A DNA stretch of 64,000 nucleotides from Bimastos eiseni (Eukaryota; Annelida; Clitellata; Crassiclitellata; Lumbricidae), in assembly GCA_959347315.1 (NCBI GenBank), contig OY365817.1, positions 922,357 through 986,356 of the forward strand. Reading direction: 5' to 3'. The position numbers and the translations under genes are program-made. The first letter of the stretch is position 1. Each line of letters begins with the position of its first letter. Positions 37,465-49,199 of this stretch are shown one piece after another. The notes below the pieces were generated by a model. It saw only the letters and a list, made by a program, of their open reading frames with translations. It did no database searches and had not been told where the DNA came from.

Positions 37465-39930
37465 TTAGATAAAAATAAATGTTGAAGGTTTGCTATCGTC
37501 AAACGTTTCTCCCATATACTTATTGTTTGCCTGTCCATAACGGTGCGAAATGGTGCTAACACCTCCCCTTATCCCATGCTTAACCATTAGTATCATATCA
37601 TAGTCGCTCAACAACTCCAACTTTGCTCCTGTCAACTTTAATGCAGCGTCCAAAGCAAGACCTGGCGAAGTATAATACCAGGCAGGATCTAGGCCACAGT
37701 TCTCACTGCATACATCTATAAAATTCTCATATACATCAGCAAGTAGGAGAACATCAGTCACATTATATAAATCGTGGTATTCTCTCAACGTCTTGAATCC
37801 GAATTCTTTCCATACCATCTGTGCATGGTTGTAGTCTTCGTCACTAATACATGAGTCGTTAAGTATTGAGTAGAATGCTGACTTTAGTGGTGGTTCTGTT
37901 TCGTTCAGTCGCTCGGCGTAATCAACATAATTGCAAGTATATAATCCTTTTCTAAGCAAGAGATCGAGCTGATTACCAAAATAGTGTTTGCTTATATTCT
38001 TACACTGATCTTTGCTCATGTTCTTTGATAAAGCGTCGAGACTCGATGCCATGAATCTAAAACTATCGATGAAACGTAATTCTCGTTTGACAGTTTTTAA
38101 CTTATTTTCTTCATCTATAAAATTATCAACTACGACTTCTCTACTGAAAGAGATGTACTATTCTTCGTTGCTAGGAATGCAATTAATCTTTTCGTTATCA
38201 ACACCTAGTAATTTCTTTACGAATAGATGACTGTCGCAACCGGATAGATTATGGAACAATACTGGGAAAACTTGGGAACTATATAATTTAGATTACAATT
38301 CTTATGAGCGGCGCCTCTATATTTTCCAGTTACATGGCAATGGTCCCTAACTCGATCTTTACCCAGTTCGCCTTCGCATATGTGACAAACGATAGCGGAA
38401 TCGATTAGCGCCTGTTCTTTCTTTCCAAATATCATTTTCTTAGGAAATTTAAATCGATTATAAATATCTGTTATATTTTCTAAAAGAGAATCTATGAATA
38501 TCTGTGCTACATCATCGTCTTCGCTCTCCGCTGTGAACGTCACAGGAGCTTGCGAATATAGGTCATCGTCAAAACATTTTATATAAAAACAGAAAGCACT
38601 TAGGACATGTTTTTGCTATCTGTTGGTGTAAGACATGTTGGGATCTGGTCGACAAGTGTCTATAGGTTTAATGAAAGATTCAAGATCGGCGTACACGACA
38701 AAGGGAACTCTCATCTTTCGATAATAATTCTTAAAATACAACATAGTTCCTGGTTCTGGAAGTTCTATCTTTTGAGCGGCGTGTTGGGAACAGTACTAGG
38801 TGTGTTTTTTAACGACTCTAGCTTTTCATATCCTATCGAACATCTTTTACAATAGTGCATCGAAGTGCATGAGTTTGCGTTATGAACCGCCATCAGTCTG
38901 TTGAAGTTCTTTATCCAACAATAATGCTTATTTTGTTCGTCAGAAATGAGTAATAGGTCTACACTGATATCGCTCTCGTGCTTCGATAAATATAGTGGGA
39001 ATAGCTAAACATCTTTCTCATGACCAAAAACATTAATACAAATATTATTATTTTTCTCAAACTTACTTATCACGTTAGCATCCGCTGCGACTGGGAATTC
39101 AATGCTGGACCAATCAAGTTTCTCAGACTGTATTTTTAATTCTTTCGTGATTCTTTCTGAATCTCTATTAACAGGATTTAAGGCTCTCGTTACACACCAC
39201 TTGAAGCATTCTTCGTCTTCGTTCTTCATATTGATAATGCCCTTTTTATTCGCTAAACATTTCGGCAGTGGAATGTAAGAACTACCCTTCAACGGTTTAT
39301 AAACAACCGTATTGATATACAGCTTTACAACTGCTCTGAATCTCCAGTTACTACCTGGAAGGCAGCCATTGATTCTAACATTTTATCTTTAACCTTGCTA
39401 TAAATTTCACTGGTATTAGTAGAGTCTAAAACCACTTCAGTTATCGAGCGGAATAGTATGTCTCTGGAATCAACTTCACCAGATTTCATGTCAACGCGCT
39501 CCATTGTGCAGGCGAGAATAAAATTGACCTTAGTCGGTCGATTTCTTGTCAACAGATCTACCACTTCTGCTCTTTCGATCGTGTATTGTTTCGTGAAGCC
39601 CTTGATAGCTGTGGCCGTCTCTTTTATTTCGCGTGTTTTCATAAGAATTTTACCGAATATAGAATTCACTTTGGCTTTAAGTTCTTCTATCTTCTTGTTC
39701 ACCTTTCTCTTTGGTTCTTCGGGTATGTACCCTTCAATCCACTTTGCCAATGTATTATTCGCGAATTTTGTCTTATCAAGGACTTTTCGTATCGCTGAGA
39801 ATGGTACGGGAGTGTTGGGATTCCAATGTCGGGAACAGGTGCATCGAGCAAACTAGCATTGGTTGAGATTGGGGTAAAATATGAGGTGATGAGTGTGTTG
39901 CGCACATTGGCTTCAATTTTACTAATCAAA
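37465..39930 (-). pseudogene. Polinton protein-primed DNA polymerase B, broken N-terminal and exonuclease part
   Basis: Read on the minus strand in order: a poorly conserved leader (39930-39325); a block with CFKWCVTRALNP (39292-39005); an interval with HYCWIKNFNRLM and a Cys-rich motif, carrying stops (39005-38550); a Cys/His cluster CHICEGELGKDRVRDHCH like an endonuclease-VII-type zinc site (38543-38217); then a frameshift near 38250, a TAG at 38160-38158, and an exonuclease-region block with DSFRFMASSLDALS and DMILMVKHGIRGGV (to 37465). It stops just before the polymerase palm. It is therefore non-functional, with several frameshifts and at least one in-frame stop. Confidence 0.78.
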
Positions 39931-40707
39931 TCTGCTTAACGCAGTTTCGTATATCCAACCATACCCTTCTTTTTCGCAATTTTTCTTAATTCGATCAGTC
40001 TTCTTCGAGTATTCTATTTTATATTGGGATGATATTCCTTAAAGCGGCTGTGAGAAAATATTTTCATTCACTTTATATATGAGAGATTTTTGTTTGTTTG
40101 TTGAACTCATCATCATCGAAACTGCATACTCATCATTGAAACTATTGGAAATTCCCGTGACTTTTGACCTATTGGTGGAAGTTTTTACCTAGGGCTTTAG
40201 TTTGTGCATGAATTGTGACTCATCATCGAAACTTTTGGAAATTTCTCGGACCTATTAGACTGTATTGGTCGATGTTTAACCTAGGGCTTAGGTTTTTGTA
40301 TGAATTAGTTTTTGTAACCTAGTTATAGGTTACAAATACGTTTTGATAACCTATTAGGTGAGCGAATTGACCAATATTATGGTCAAATGCGCCAGATAGC
40401 TGGTTTTCCTACTACTTTTTATATACACCTTATGACTTTGTGTCTTTTTAGTTTTAAACAAATATGTGCGTTTTTAAACTATATAAACTTTATTTTGTAA
40501 ATTTTACTCTATATAGGTTGACTATGAACGACGACTTATGACCAATCGTCTCCATGACCGATACACCCAATGACTATTCGTGCACATGACCAATTTTATG
40601 ACCAATTGTCACATGACCAATTGTCATATGACTTATCGCCCTATGAGCAATTGTTGTATAATCATGTGTTGCTGTCATATGTTTACACAATGGAAACTGC
40701 ATCATAG

Positions 40708-40714
40708 TATAAAA
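40708..40714 (+). promoter_or_regulatory. TATA box of SCP copy 1
   Basis: TATAAAA lies about 95 bp upstream of the conserved leader-exon donor. In copy 2 the aligned bases read tacaata, so the box has decayed there, which may lower or shift expression of copy 2. Confidence 0.5.
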
Positions 40715-40737
40715 CGTAAGCCTCTCGATAAATCAGA

Positions 40738-40809
40738 ACACAACGTCTTTTGGAGTAAAGCGTCGACTTTAGCAGCAGCGGAAAATTTCAAGCTTGTCCA
40801 AAATAGTAG
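40738..40809 (+). other. 5' untranslated exon of SCP copy 1
   Basis: The sequence ends at a strong donor (tag|gtaagt, exon end 40809). The next acceptor, ctattttcag ending at 40970, opens the exon that contains the start codon at 40987. The same exon, donor and acceptor are conserved in copy 2 (end 47121, acceptor 47306), which supports it. The 5' end is only a guess of about 25-30 bp below the TATA box. Confidence 0.55.
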
Positions 40810-40986
40810 GTAAGTATAGCTTTAACGAAGATCAAACTCCGCAATGTATGGCTTGAAATTTGTTTATATTGACATCGTTATGTACTCGGTTATAAGATTT
40901 TGGTCAGTTGTTGAAACATTTTGTTAATATCAGGAAGCGAATCGCTTTAATTGAACCGTTCTATTTTCAGACATTGAAACTTCGAG

Positions 40987-43230
40987 ATGAGTGATATTTG
41001 GATCAGAAAGATGAGGACGTACTTCAGAAGATTTGACTTCGACAACGATGGCGTCATACATCGGAAAGATTTCCAACGCCTGGCAGAAAGTTTCGGTGAT
41101 CAGGAAAAGTTGACTCCAGTCCAAAAGCAAATAGCTAGAGAGCGAATGGATGCGGTCAGTAATTTTTACAACGAGATTTGCATGAGCTCCATGAACATCT
41201 AATTGCACGTTTAACACTGTCATTTATTATGTGTTTCCAAAACATGCAGTAATTAACGAATGTTTTCCTGATAATTTGTATCGCTTGCTAACTTATTTCA
41301 TATCATTTGTTGCCAATTCTGCACTGAGTGTTTGAGCTATTGTCACTCCAATTTCAACCATATTCACAGTGTCATTTCCATGACACTTATATTGACATCA
41401 ATATATTGACAAATAGCATTGTTGTCAGTGTTTGTCTTTCGAAGCCCTCTAACTAGGCAACTCCTGCCAACTGATAATTTACTCAAGCTTTCTCGTCACC
41501 GACTTCAGTGTTTCGGGTAGTTTTATAAGCTGTAATCGAAGTATTGTGCAGCAGATGTTAATTTTTCCGCGGTGAGAAGTTACTATATGAACAGCAAGGG
41601 TCATGAACGCCCTTGCAACTGGTGTCTCTCGTGACCAGTTGGTGCCAAGAAGAATGTCGTGGTGAAGTTTTTGTGACGGTTGGACACCGAGACAAAAGTC
41701 TACAATCCGGTTGGAACCGCCAGGAATAGCGATTCGCGCATTCGTATTTCTGGACTCTCTTTCGGTTCCTTTAGAGGGCGTTCTTCTCGGTCGTTTATTT
41801 CGTTTTCTGCATATTTATCTTTCTCAAATTGCTCGTGTCTTCTCGGATTGATCGTGTCGATATCGATCAACTTATGACTTGGGTTTGGTGTGCCATAGTT
41901 TGATTCCTTGAGTCATTGAGTCATTGATTCCTCGGTCACCGGCGCAATACAAGTTACTCAGTGCGATAACGATTAGGCTGAGCGGAATTTACCGCTACAG
42001 ATGATAAATACGTTTCTGTATTGTATTTTAAGTAAGTATGTAAGATAAGCTATGAATGGAGATAAAAGAGTTACACTCGGTTGCAGCAGTTTTCTGTAAA
42101 TAGAATAAACCACACAATTCATCTTTTCATCATTATATAAAGGTGATGACTTTACTTTTGCTAGACTGTATTAAGACATTCTTAACATTGACCTGGTACG
42201 CTACAGGGTTAGTAAAGATTGGTAAGTTAATCATTTAATTACCTATCTAGTATTAACTAACAGCATCTGAAGGCGATAAATTAGACAGGGTCTCGGAATT
42301 CGCTATTGGATCTTCTTCTGGACTATGTGAGCTGATGCGTAGTGATACCATTGACCACTTGGAATTAGCAACGAACATCTAAAATGTCGCCTACTCAGCT
42401 GAAAGCTAGTTGCAATTTAAGAGACGAATGACTGTGCAGACGAACAAAGCTGTTGGTTGGCTGCCTAGGACTGAACACAGTCTGTAGTTATCTTCAAGGA
42501 AGTAAGTAGTTGTGTGGACTGATACTAGACGAATATTTGAGCCCAAAGGAAAAGTTGAATCATCGACCTCTTTTAACAGAACATTTCTAAGTTTCCGGAG
42601 AAATCAATCGGAACCCATATCTTCACAAGATGAAAGCTGTCGCGAAATAGCGGTGAATAGCAATACAGTGTAGCTATGAACATTATAGAATAAAAATTTG
42701 AGAGTAGCACTTTGCACTCAATTTGGTGTTCTTTAGAATTGCACTACTACAGAAACGCTCTGCAATGGCACTTCAACGTAATTTTTTGTACTTTGATCGG
42801 TTAATAGAGACTTATGTTTAAAGTATTTAAGATTACTTTAATAAATTCATCTCGTACTTTGTAGGTGTTCACGCTTTTCACTAAGGCTTCTGGGACAAAA
42901 GATGACGCATCACTGACAGAAGATGTGATGATTGAATCCATGAAGATGCAAAGAGATGACCCTGCATTAAAGAAAGCCTTCACAGATATGTTGATCAGCC
43001 ATCTCACTGGCATGGATCTCAATCAGGATGGCTTCCTCGATTTCGAAGAATTTCACAGAGCCTTTGAAAGTATCGGCTTTGGTGATCCTGACTTCACAAA
43101 GAAAGGTTTCGCTGCGATCGATGTCGACAATGACGGAAAGTTGAGCATTGAAGAGTTCGTAAATGCTTTTAATGATTACATGTTTTCAGATGATGAAAAT
43201 ACTACTGCAGTATTTGGACTTCTGCTTTAA
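40987..43230 (+). CDS. Sarcoplasmic calcium-binding protein, copy 1 (two coding exons)
   Basis: Join of 40987-41154 and 42865-43230, 177 residues, close to the usual SCP length of about 175. The N-terminus MSDIWIRKMRTYF resembles annelid SCPs. Three canonical EF-hand loops are visible: DFDNDGVIHRKD (residues 17-28, Asp at position 12 as in annelid SCP), DLNQDGFLDFEE (107-118) and DVDNDGKLSIEE (142-153). The second EF-hand position is degenerate, as is usual in this family. The intron starts gtcagt after codon 56 and ends ttgtag, phase 0 at both sides. SCPs are cytosolic Ca/Mg buffers of invertebrate muscle and neurons. A 5' untranslated exon and a TATA box lie upstream, and AATAAA at 43388-43393 follows the stop. 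A second intact copy starts 6.3 kb downstream. Calexcitin-like proteins are the main alternative, but the length and N-terminus favour SCP. Confidence 0.9.
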
Positions 43231-43387
43231 GTTCTGCAGTTCTTTGAGCTGCACTTAACACAAATGAAAGCGTCTTCGCTCCGTACTTTCTGTATCGTTA
43301 ATAATCAAATCACTGTAATGTTCTGCTAATTGTAATCTGTTAAGTTTCTACGAGTTAGTATATAACGCTGAAGTTGGTGTAGCCAAA

Positions 43388-43393
43388 AATAAA
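43388..43393 (+). terminator. Polyadenylation signal of SCP copy 1
   Basis: AATAAA about 160 bp after the stop codon. No equivalent canonical signal is obvious after copy 2. Confidence 0.5.
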
Positions 43394-43399
43394 GACAAA

Positions 43400-45223
43400 A
43401 TGCTGGATCCTATTCGCTAGTATTTAGTAATTTCAAATGTATTTTCAATCGTGTTTAACGTTGTTGAATGTTTTCTTCGTAGCCCAAGACCAAATCTGTT
43501 GACTTTGTGCTCTTGGTGTCGATGGGATTAGTCTACTTAGCACATTATGTCATTTGTTGACCTGTATTACATCAGCTTCGTGGAAGATAGAAAGACTAGA
43601 GCGGTTAAAAAGACACACGTGTCTGGCAAAGTTCCTGTCTTATTAAATATGTTAACGCGTCAGAAGAGTGTGATCCAGCGTTCGTTAGAATCAAACACAT
43701 TGAATGACAAGAAGCCACCCCGACAACGACTGCTGATAATTGCACAGAGCTGGTGCTTGTATTCGGGATTTCTCTGTGGCTTGTCCAAGGTTCTGGAATT
43801 CATTATTTCACGCCGATCTCGACCTAAACCCTTTTTTGTTTACCGTTACGTATCCACCTTGGACTGTCTTTCTGTCACTTCGGACTGACCTTGGATTTGA
43901 CCGAATTTCGAATTTGTTTCTGTGCTCCTTCGTTTGACACCCTGTGCGTTATGGCTGCGCTATAACAGTTTTTAATAGTCATAGTCATTGTAACAGAAAC
44001 CAGAATGACAGGAAATGCACGGGAAGCCATTCGTCAATTCCAAATTCTCCAGTCTTAATCGGAATCAGAATTGATTCCCAGACATAGTAATTGGTAACTT
44101 ATCCGGAATCTAAGAAATGCTATCACGGAAGTAATTATATCTAAGAATTATATCTATCCAGCTGAACGCATCCGATACAAGGATTAGGGTGCAATAGTAA
44201 GGAAGTTTGAAGATTACGAAACGAAAGATTGGGGCTTAATGTTTGGTGTTTCTATAAATCTGGTAATTGATTACTTAGGCCTAAAACCAGTACATGGATA
44301 TTCAAACCGGAGTGCTTAACAACTAACTCGCTTCTGACCTAAATTTCTGGAACCACTCAAGGATCAGGACAATTATTGACGATGAATGTATAACCTATTA
44401 TTTAAAGTGATAATGTCGCAATCCAAAGAAAACAAGTTGCCACTCAATCGTCGTACGTCTTAGACTTACGTCTACTTGATGATGTCATGCAGAGGAAATG
44501 GTAACGATCCACCGAAGAGCGCGCCACAAGGTCATCCTACATCTCACAACAAGAGGAATATTAAGCTCTGAAAAAGTGTTTGTAATACTTTAAAACACAT
44601 ATTTGATTATGCACTGATATTCGTAGCTTAGATTTAGTCCACAGATTTAGTATTGGTGGGCTACGAATATCATGCGCTTAAAGAAACATAATTTGTCCAG
44701 AGAAACTGAATAGTTGATGACTATGTTGAGCGTTGTTAGGTGAAGCTGGCTATACCGATCCATCTATAGACCTCTATGTAATTTATGTAGCGCCAATTCA
44801 AGATAACTTGGTTTAATACTTGTGATGTCGTGTAGGCCTACTTAACATTCGCACCGCGTCAATTTCCAGAAAAACCAAACGGATCATTTTAGAAACACTA
44901 ATCCAAGAGCATGATATCGTAGCAATAGTTTGTTTTTAGTAGTGTGTATTAAAAAATGAAAGATTCGTGCTTATATAATTCCAATGTTGTGGCACACTCA
45001 TAACAGAAAGTCGAAGCGACTGTGTATCTATTCTCGATATACATGTAAGCATGTCCTACATCTGGAGAGGTCCACTCGACGCTTGACCAATTGACAAATT
45101 CGAAAGGTGTAGGCCTATGAAAGAATCGCAAACATTTAATGGAAGTTTATGGAACATTTTGTTAACACGAGTAACGTGCACAGAGAAAACTCTCAAGAGA
45201 GACTTCTAATGTGATGGAGACTG

Positions 45224-45254
<31 letters not shown>

Positions 45255-45800
45255 GTTTTCTCTGAGCTTCTTTGTCAATAGATAGATGACTGCAGCAATC
45301 GAGAGATGGATAACTCGTGCCAACTAGATTTTGGGTGAGTAGATAGAACTTGTCAAGCAATGGCTGAATCACGGCAAAGCTGAAGCATAAAAGTAACTTA
45401 AACTTATCTATTCGAAAATAAGTTAAGCGTCGAAAGGTCGGTGAACGAATGTTCTTACGCTGGTACCCGTAATGTTGGCGTTGGAAAGTCCTTTTGCTCT
45501 ATGCGATAGTTTCCTGTTTCGGGTGACGACAAACTTTCGGAATAACTTCGATAAAACATTTAAAATGCGACCAGATAGTCTGGACCTTAGAGAGAATGCT
45601 TTTCACGATTTCGCTTGATCAAAAAATTTTCGACGATGTCTTTCACACGATTTGAAGAGACTTGATGCAAACTGGGAATTTGTTTAAGTGCACACTTTCG
45701 TAAATGTTATGTTATCAAGTTGCAGTCAACACCAATCAATTGGAAGGAACGCCGCTGATTAAAAAATTGGATAAATCATTATCATAATCTATTTTTACGT
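43400..45800. other. Intergenic between the two SCP elements, nothing firm
   Basis: A 113-codon frame at 43547-43888 and its overlapping frame look like repeat-derived sequence (the tail includes gctgcgctataac). A (ta)n tract lies at 45230-45255. No motif supports a gene. Confidence 0.35.
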
Positions 45801-45804
45801 TTTC

Positions 45805-46040
45805 TCATCATCATCATAGTCATCGTCGTCGTCGTCATCGTCATCATCATCATCAGTGATACTAGTATAATAACTACTATTTTAACCGTCGGCAGCCATG
45901 CACAGCGTCCATTCTAATTTAAACAACGCCGTCGACTATCGAACGACGGTCAAGTCAACCTTTCGGGGGATGCAGGAATCGAACTCGGTTCCTCAGCGCT
46001 GCGCCTCAGTGCGATATCCAATGCTTCAAGCCTCCTCCGT
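45805..46040 (-). mobile_element. tRNA-derived SINE-like element with GAY tail
   Basis: The minus strand shows a box A-like ggcttgaagcattgg (about 46034-46020), a box B-like gagttcgattcc (45986-45975), a body of about 130 bp and a tail of gatgatgatgacgatgacg (45805-45860). The same tail type ends the RTE-like copy at 14.7 kb, so mobilisation by that LINE is plausible. Confidence 0.45.
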
Positions 46041-46189
46041 AATGTGTCCACTGGCAGGGAGTGATTACTAGGCTCATTGTTATCACTACACGTCCTATAT
46101 CCCTAATTTATTGTTCTATTTTTTAGGTTATTTATTGCTACATCGACAAATGTATTGTTATTGTATCAATAACGACAGTGTAATCAGTG

Positions 46190-46985
46190 TCATGCAGACG
46201 ATTGGTCTCAGGACGATCGCTCATAGGATGATTGGTCTTGAGTTGAATGGTCATAGCTTGGTCACATGGATGACCGGCCATAGGGACGACTGGTCAGATG
46301 TCGCAATATTTCTATAATTAGGGGTTCAATTAGTGAAGTAAATTCAATAATAATGAATGGATAACCGGTCATAGGATAATAGGTCGGTAAAGCTCAATTA
46401 GTAAGGTTTATGCATAGAACTATGGAGTCAGAGCGATGCGGCTGCAGAAGGAATAGCACGAATGACTAACACCGTGGAAGGATGGGGCAATATAGACTTC
46501 AGACTCAATTCCAATGCAGCCACCCACGATCTGGAAGTTCCTTCAGAACGATTGCATGAAGCAGAAGGCTGCATTCTTCCAGGGACTGACTGGAATTGAA
46601 CAACCAAGGGTCAAGAGATTACGCCAACCGAAAGATCATGTCACGCGGACTGTCGTAGCAACAGTCCGCGTGACGCATGGGAAGACCGACATTCTACCTT
46701 ATCTGCGGGCCTTAGTTTTCTATGTTTCTATTAAGTAACAACCAATATTCCTATGATCTACAAACGCTCATTTAGCTTTTTTATATGCGCCTTGTGACTT
46801 TGTGGCTTTTTAGTTTTAAATAAATATGCGCATGCGTTTTAAACTCTATAAACTTTATATACTTAAATTTAACACTATGTGGGTTAGTATGACCGACGAC
46901 TTTTGACCAATCGTCCATATGACCGATACTCCTTATGACTAATCGTCCATATGACCAATCGTCATAGAATTGTTGTAATAATTTT
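46190..46985. mobile_element. Second element with the same ends, MULE-like fragment inside
   Basis: The left part (46190-46445) aligns with 36430-36662: gattggtc repeats, aatatttctataat, ggtcggta(a/g)gctcaa and ending aatgcggctg or gatgcggctg. The right part (46770-46985) aligns with 40410-40650, including ctttttagttttaaa and the inverted gaccaatcgtc copies. The middle 320 bp differs completely: it reads RMTNTVEGW, then in another frame PPTIWKFLQNDCMKQKAAFF and FQGLTGIEQPRVKR, a pattern of MULE-type/FLYWCH-associated transposase C-termini. It abuts the promoter of SCP copy 2, as the first element abuts copy 1. Confidence 0.6.
46450..46738 (+). pseudogene. MULE-type transposase C-terminal fragment
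   Basis: Frame-shifted pieces carry (R)MTNTVEGW, then PPTIWKFLQ, QGLTGIEQPRVKR and TDILPYLRAL, motifs I associate with the end of MULE transposase-like proteins of invertebrates. A 14-bp perfect hairpin interrupts it at 46640-46674. Only the C-terminus is present, with no catalytic part. Confidence 0.5.
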
Positions 46986-47049
46986 ATGTTTCCACAATTT
47001 AGATTGCATCATAGTACAATACGTGCGGACCACTCTCGATCAGTCAGCG

Positions 47050-47121
47050 TACAACGTCTTTTTGGAGCAAATTGTTGGCTTTAGCAGCAACGGAAAATTT
47101 CAAGCTTATCCAAAATAATAG
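47050..47121 (+). other. 5' untranslated exon of SCP copy 2
   Basis: Aligned with the leader exon of copy 1. It ends at g|gtatgt and is joined to the acceptor tatttcag ending at 47306. The start of the exon is not determined. Confidence 0.5.
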
Positions 47122-47322
47122 GTATGTATAACTTTAACCAAGATCAAACTCCGCAATGTATGGCCTGAAATTTGCTTATAATGACATCGTTCTGTACTCG
47201 GTTATAAGATTTTGGTCAGTTGTTGAAACATATGACCGATGCTCCCTATGACTATTTTGTTAATAATCAGGAAGCGATTCGCTTTAATTGAAACGTTCTA
47301 TTTCAGACATTGAAATCCTGAG

Positions 47323-49179
47323 ATGAGTGAAATTTTCATCAGAAAGATGAAGACATACTTCAAAAGAATGGACTTCGACAACGATGGCGTGATACATCGA
47401 AAAGATTTTCAACGTATGGCAGAAAGTTTCTGTGATCTGGAGAAGTTTGATCCAGTACAAAAGAAGATAGCCCGCGAGCGTTTAGACTACGTGAGAATTT
47501 TACTATGGGACTATGTCACTTATTAAATATTCAATACACTTCAATTCACTATTCAATTCACGTCATTATGTACTGATTGGGTAAATGGATGGATGTACAA
47601 GTTGTCCTCATTTTTTCTGGCGACTTTATTCCTCCTCTTGATCGAGTCTTCTTCTCTGAATAATGCTATCAGTTTCAATTTATATAAAAATCTTCCTTTT
47701 CGCTCTTGTTCATTCTTTTACTCCCGTCTCCTGATGAAGTGACACATCGCGTGGATAAAATGCTGTTGCAAAAATGAGTTTATGAGTCAGTTCTGCATGA
47801 AATGGGGTTTAAAGTGTTCCATTGGCAACTTATGGTGACACTTGCAGATTAGACGGAGACCCAGATGGAAGTAACTCACCTCAATAAACAACAGGATTAC
47901 GCTCAGCACTTTCTGTTGGGGTGCACGGAACATTTTCGTTTGTACAGCTGTATTTTAAGGGCGAAGCAGAGCACATAAGTCAGGCTTTGCCAGTTACTGC
48001 CTAATACTAAATCAAATATATTCCGTTTTAAAAGAAATTAGACATAGTCTAAGTGATTTATGAGCAAATTGAGCATCCAACAGCCAGTTGAATCATAAAC
48101 ACATACCCTAATGTAGGATTGATCTGACATGTAAAGAACGCAGTATGATAACACTTCAGGCGAGAGATCTGTCAAAGGGTTTTCAGAGTAAGAATTGAAA
48201 GGGCCTTAGGAATGATGAAGCCTACCTTCCCCTCTGAGCAGTTTCATATATCACATCCGGACCAGTGTATACTGAAAAATAAATAAATTGCTTATGATAG
48301 CTGCAATAGTTAGTAACAGATGTACAGTACAGTGGCTATAACACAATATTCACTAAGACTGAAGAGGTTATGCGCTATTACTAGAACTGATACATTACTT
48401 TGTTGTCGTGTCTGACCTTAGCCATTCGGCTTAGAAAAACCCACAAAACATATTCAACTGCCCCGCAATGCGATCTATTGTATCTTAGTGATGACATAAA
48501 ATTATGACTGCCATTGTGATTGTGATAAAATATCCTTGCACTTTTCTAAGACAATCAACTCCTGAAAGTTTTCACTCAGCAACACGTAATGCAAAAATTA
48601 TTTGTACGAACGTAAAGTTTGATGTGCGCTGTGCTCCTAAATAAGCTTAAAGAGAAGCGCTTTGCACTCCATATGAAGCGGTTTCGCCAATGCAGAAACG
48701 CTCTAGAATTTACTCCAACGTCATTTGTGTCCTTCGATCGGTTCTGGCAAACATATTTGAAAAAATAGCTTAAAAACATTCAAATCGATTCATTACTAAT
48801 TTTTACGTTGTAGCTTTTCACGCTTTACACACAGGCGTCTGGGACAAAAGATGACGCATCGGTGACAGAAGATGTGATGATTCAATCCATGAAGATGCAA
48901 AGAGATGATCCTGCAATGAAGAAGGCCATCAGAGATGTGTTGCTCAGTTTCTTCATTGCCATGGATGTCAATCATGACGGCTTCCTCGATTTCGAGGAAT
49001 ATCGCAGAGCCTTTCATAACATCGGCATGGTCGATTCCGACTTCACAAAGGAAGCTTTCGCCGCGATCGATGTCAACAATGACGGAAAGTTGAGCATTGA
49101 AGAGTTTATAAATGCCACAAATGATTACATGTGTTCAGACGATGAGAACACTACTGCGGTGTTTGGACTTCTCTTTTAA
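47323..49179 (+). CDS. Sarcoplasmic calcium-binding protein, copy 2 (two coding exons)
   Basis: Join of 47323-47490 and 48814-49179, again 56 + 121 = 177 residues with the same phase-0 intron (gtgaga...ttgtag). The EF-hand loops are DFDNDGVIHRKD, DVNHDGFLDFEE and DVNNDGKLSIEE, all with intact Ca ligands. The C-terminus ENTTAVFGLLF nearly matches copy 1. The leader exon, the intron upstream of the start codon and even parts of the large intron align with copy 1, so this is a segmental tandem duplication, not a retrocopy. The frame is intact with many substitutions, consistent with a functional, diverging paralogue. Its promoter lacks the clean TATA box of copy 1. Confidence 0.88.
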
Positions 49180-49199
49180 GATATGTATTCTCTCAACAT

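Larger units (their letters stand above)
36430..40660. mobile_element. Decayed Polinton/Maverick-derived element with iterated inverted ends
   Basis: The left end (36430-36520) has copies of a motif like atagggacgattggtca. The right end (40505-40660) has the reverse complement, tgaccaatcgtc(c/t)atatg, several times. Between them lie remains of two hallmark Polinton genes facing each other: a packaging ATPase on + and a protein-primed family B DNA polymerase on -. No integrase, capsid or protease was seen, so most of a normal 15-20 kb Polinton is gone. The element ends next to the promoter of SCP copy 1. That the iterated repeats are the element's own terminal repeats is inference; they also bound the 46.2-47.0 kb element. 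Confidence 0.65.

Noticed and set aside
38607..38855. Plus-strand frame within the Polinton polymerase
   Set aside because: Antisense to a decayed part of the polymerase that is recognisable on the minus strand.
42801..43022. 73-codon minus-strand frame
   Set aside because: Shadow of SCP copy 1 exon.
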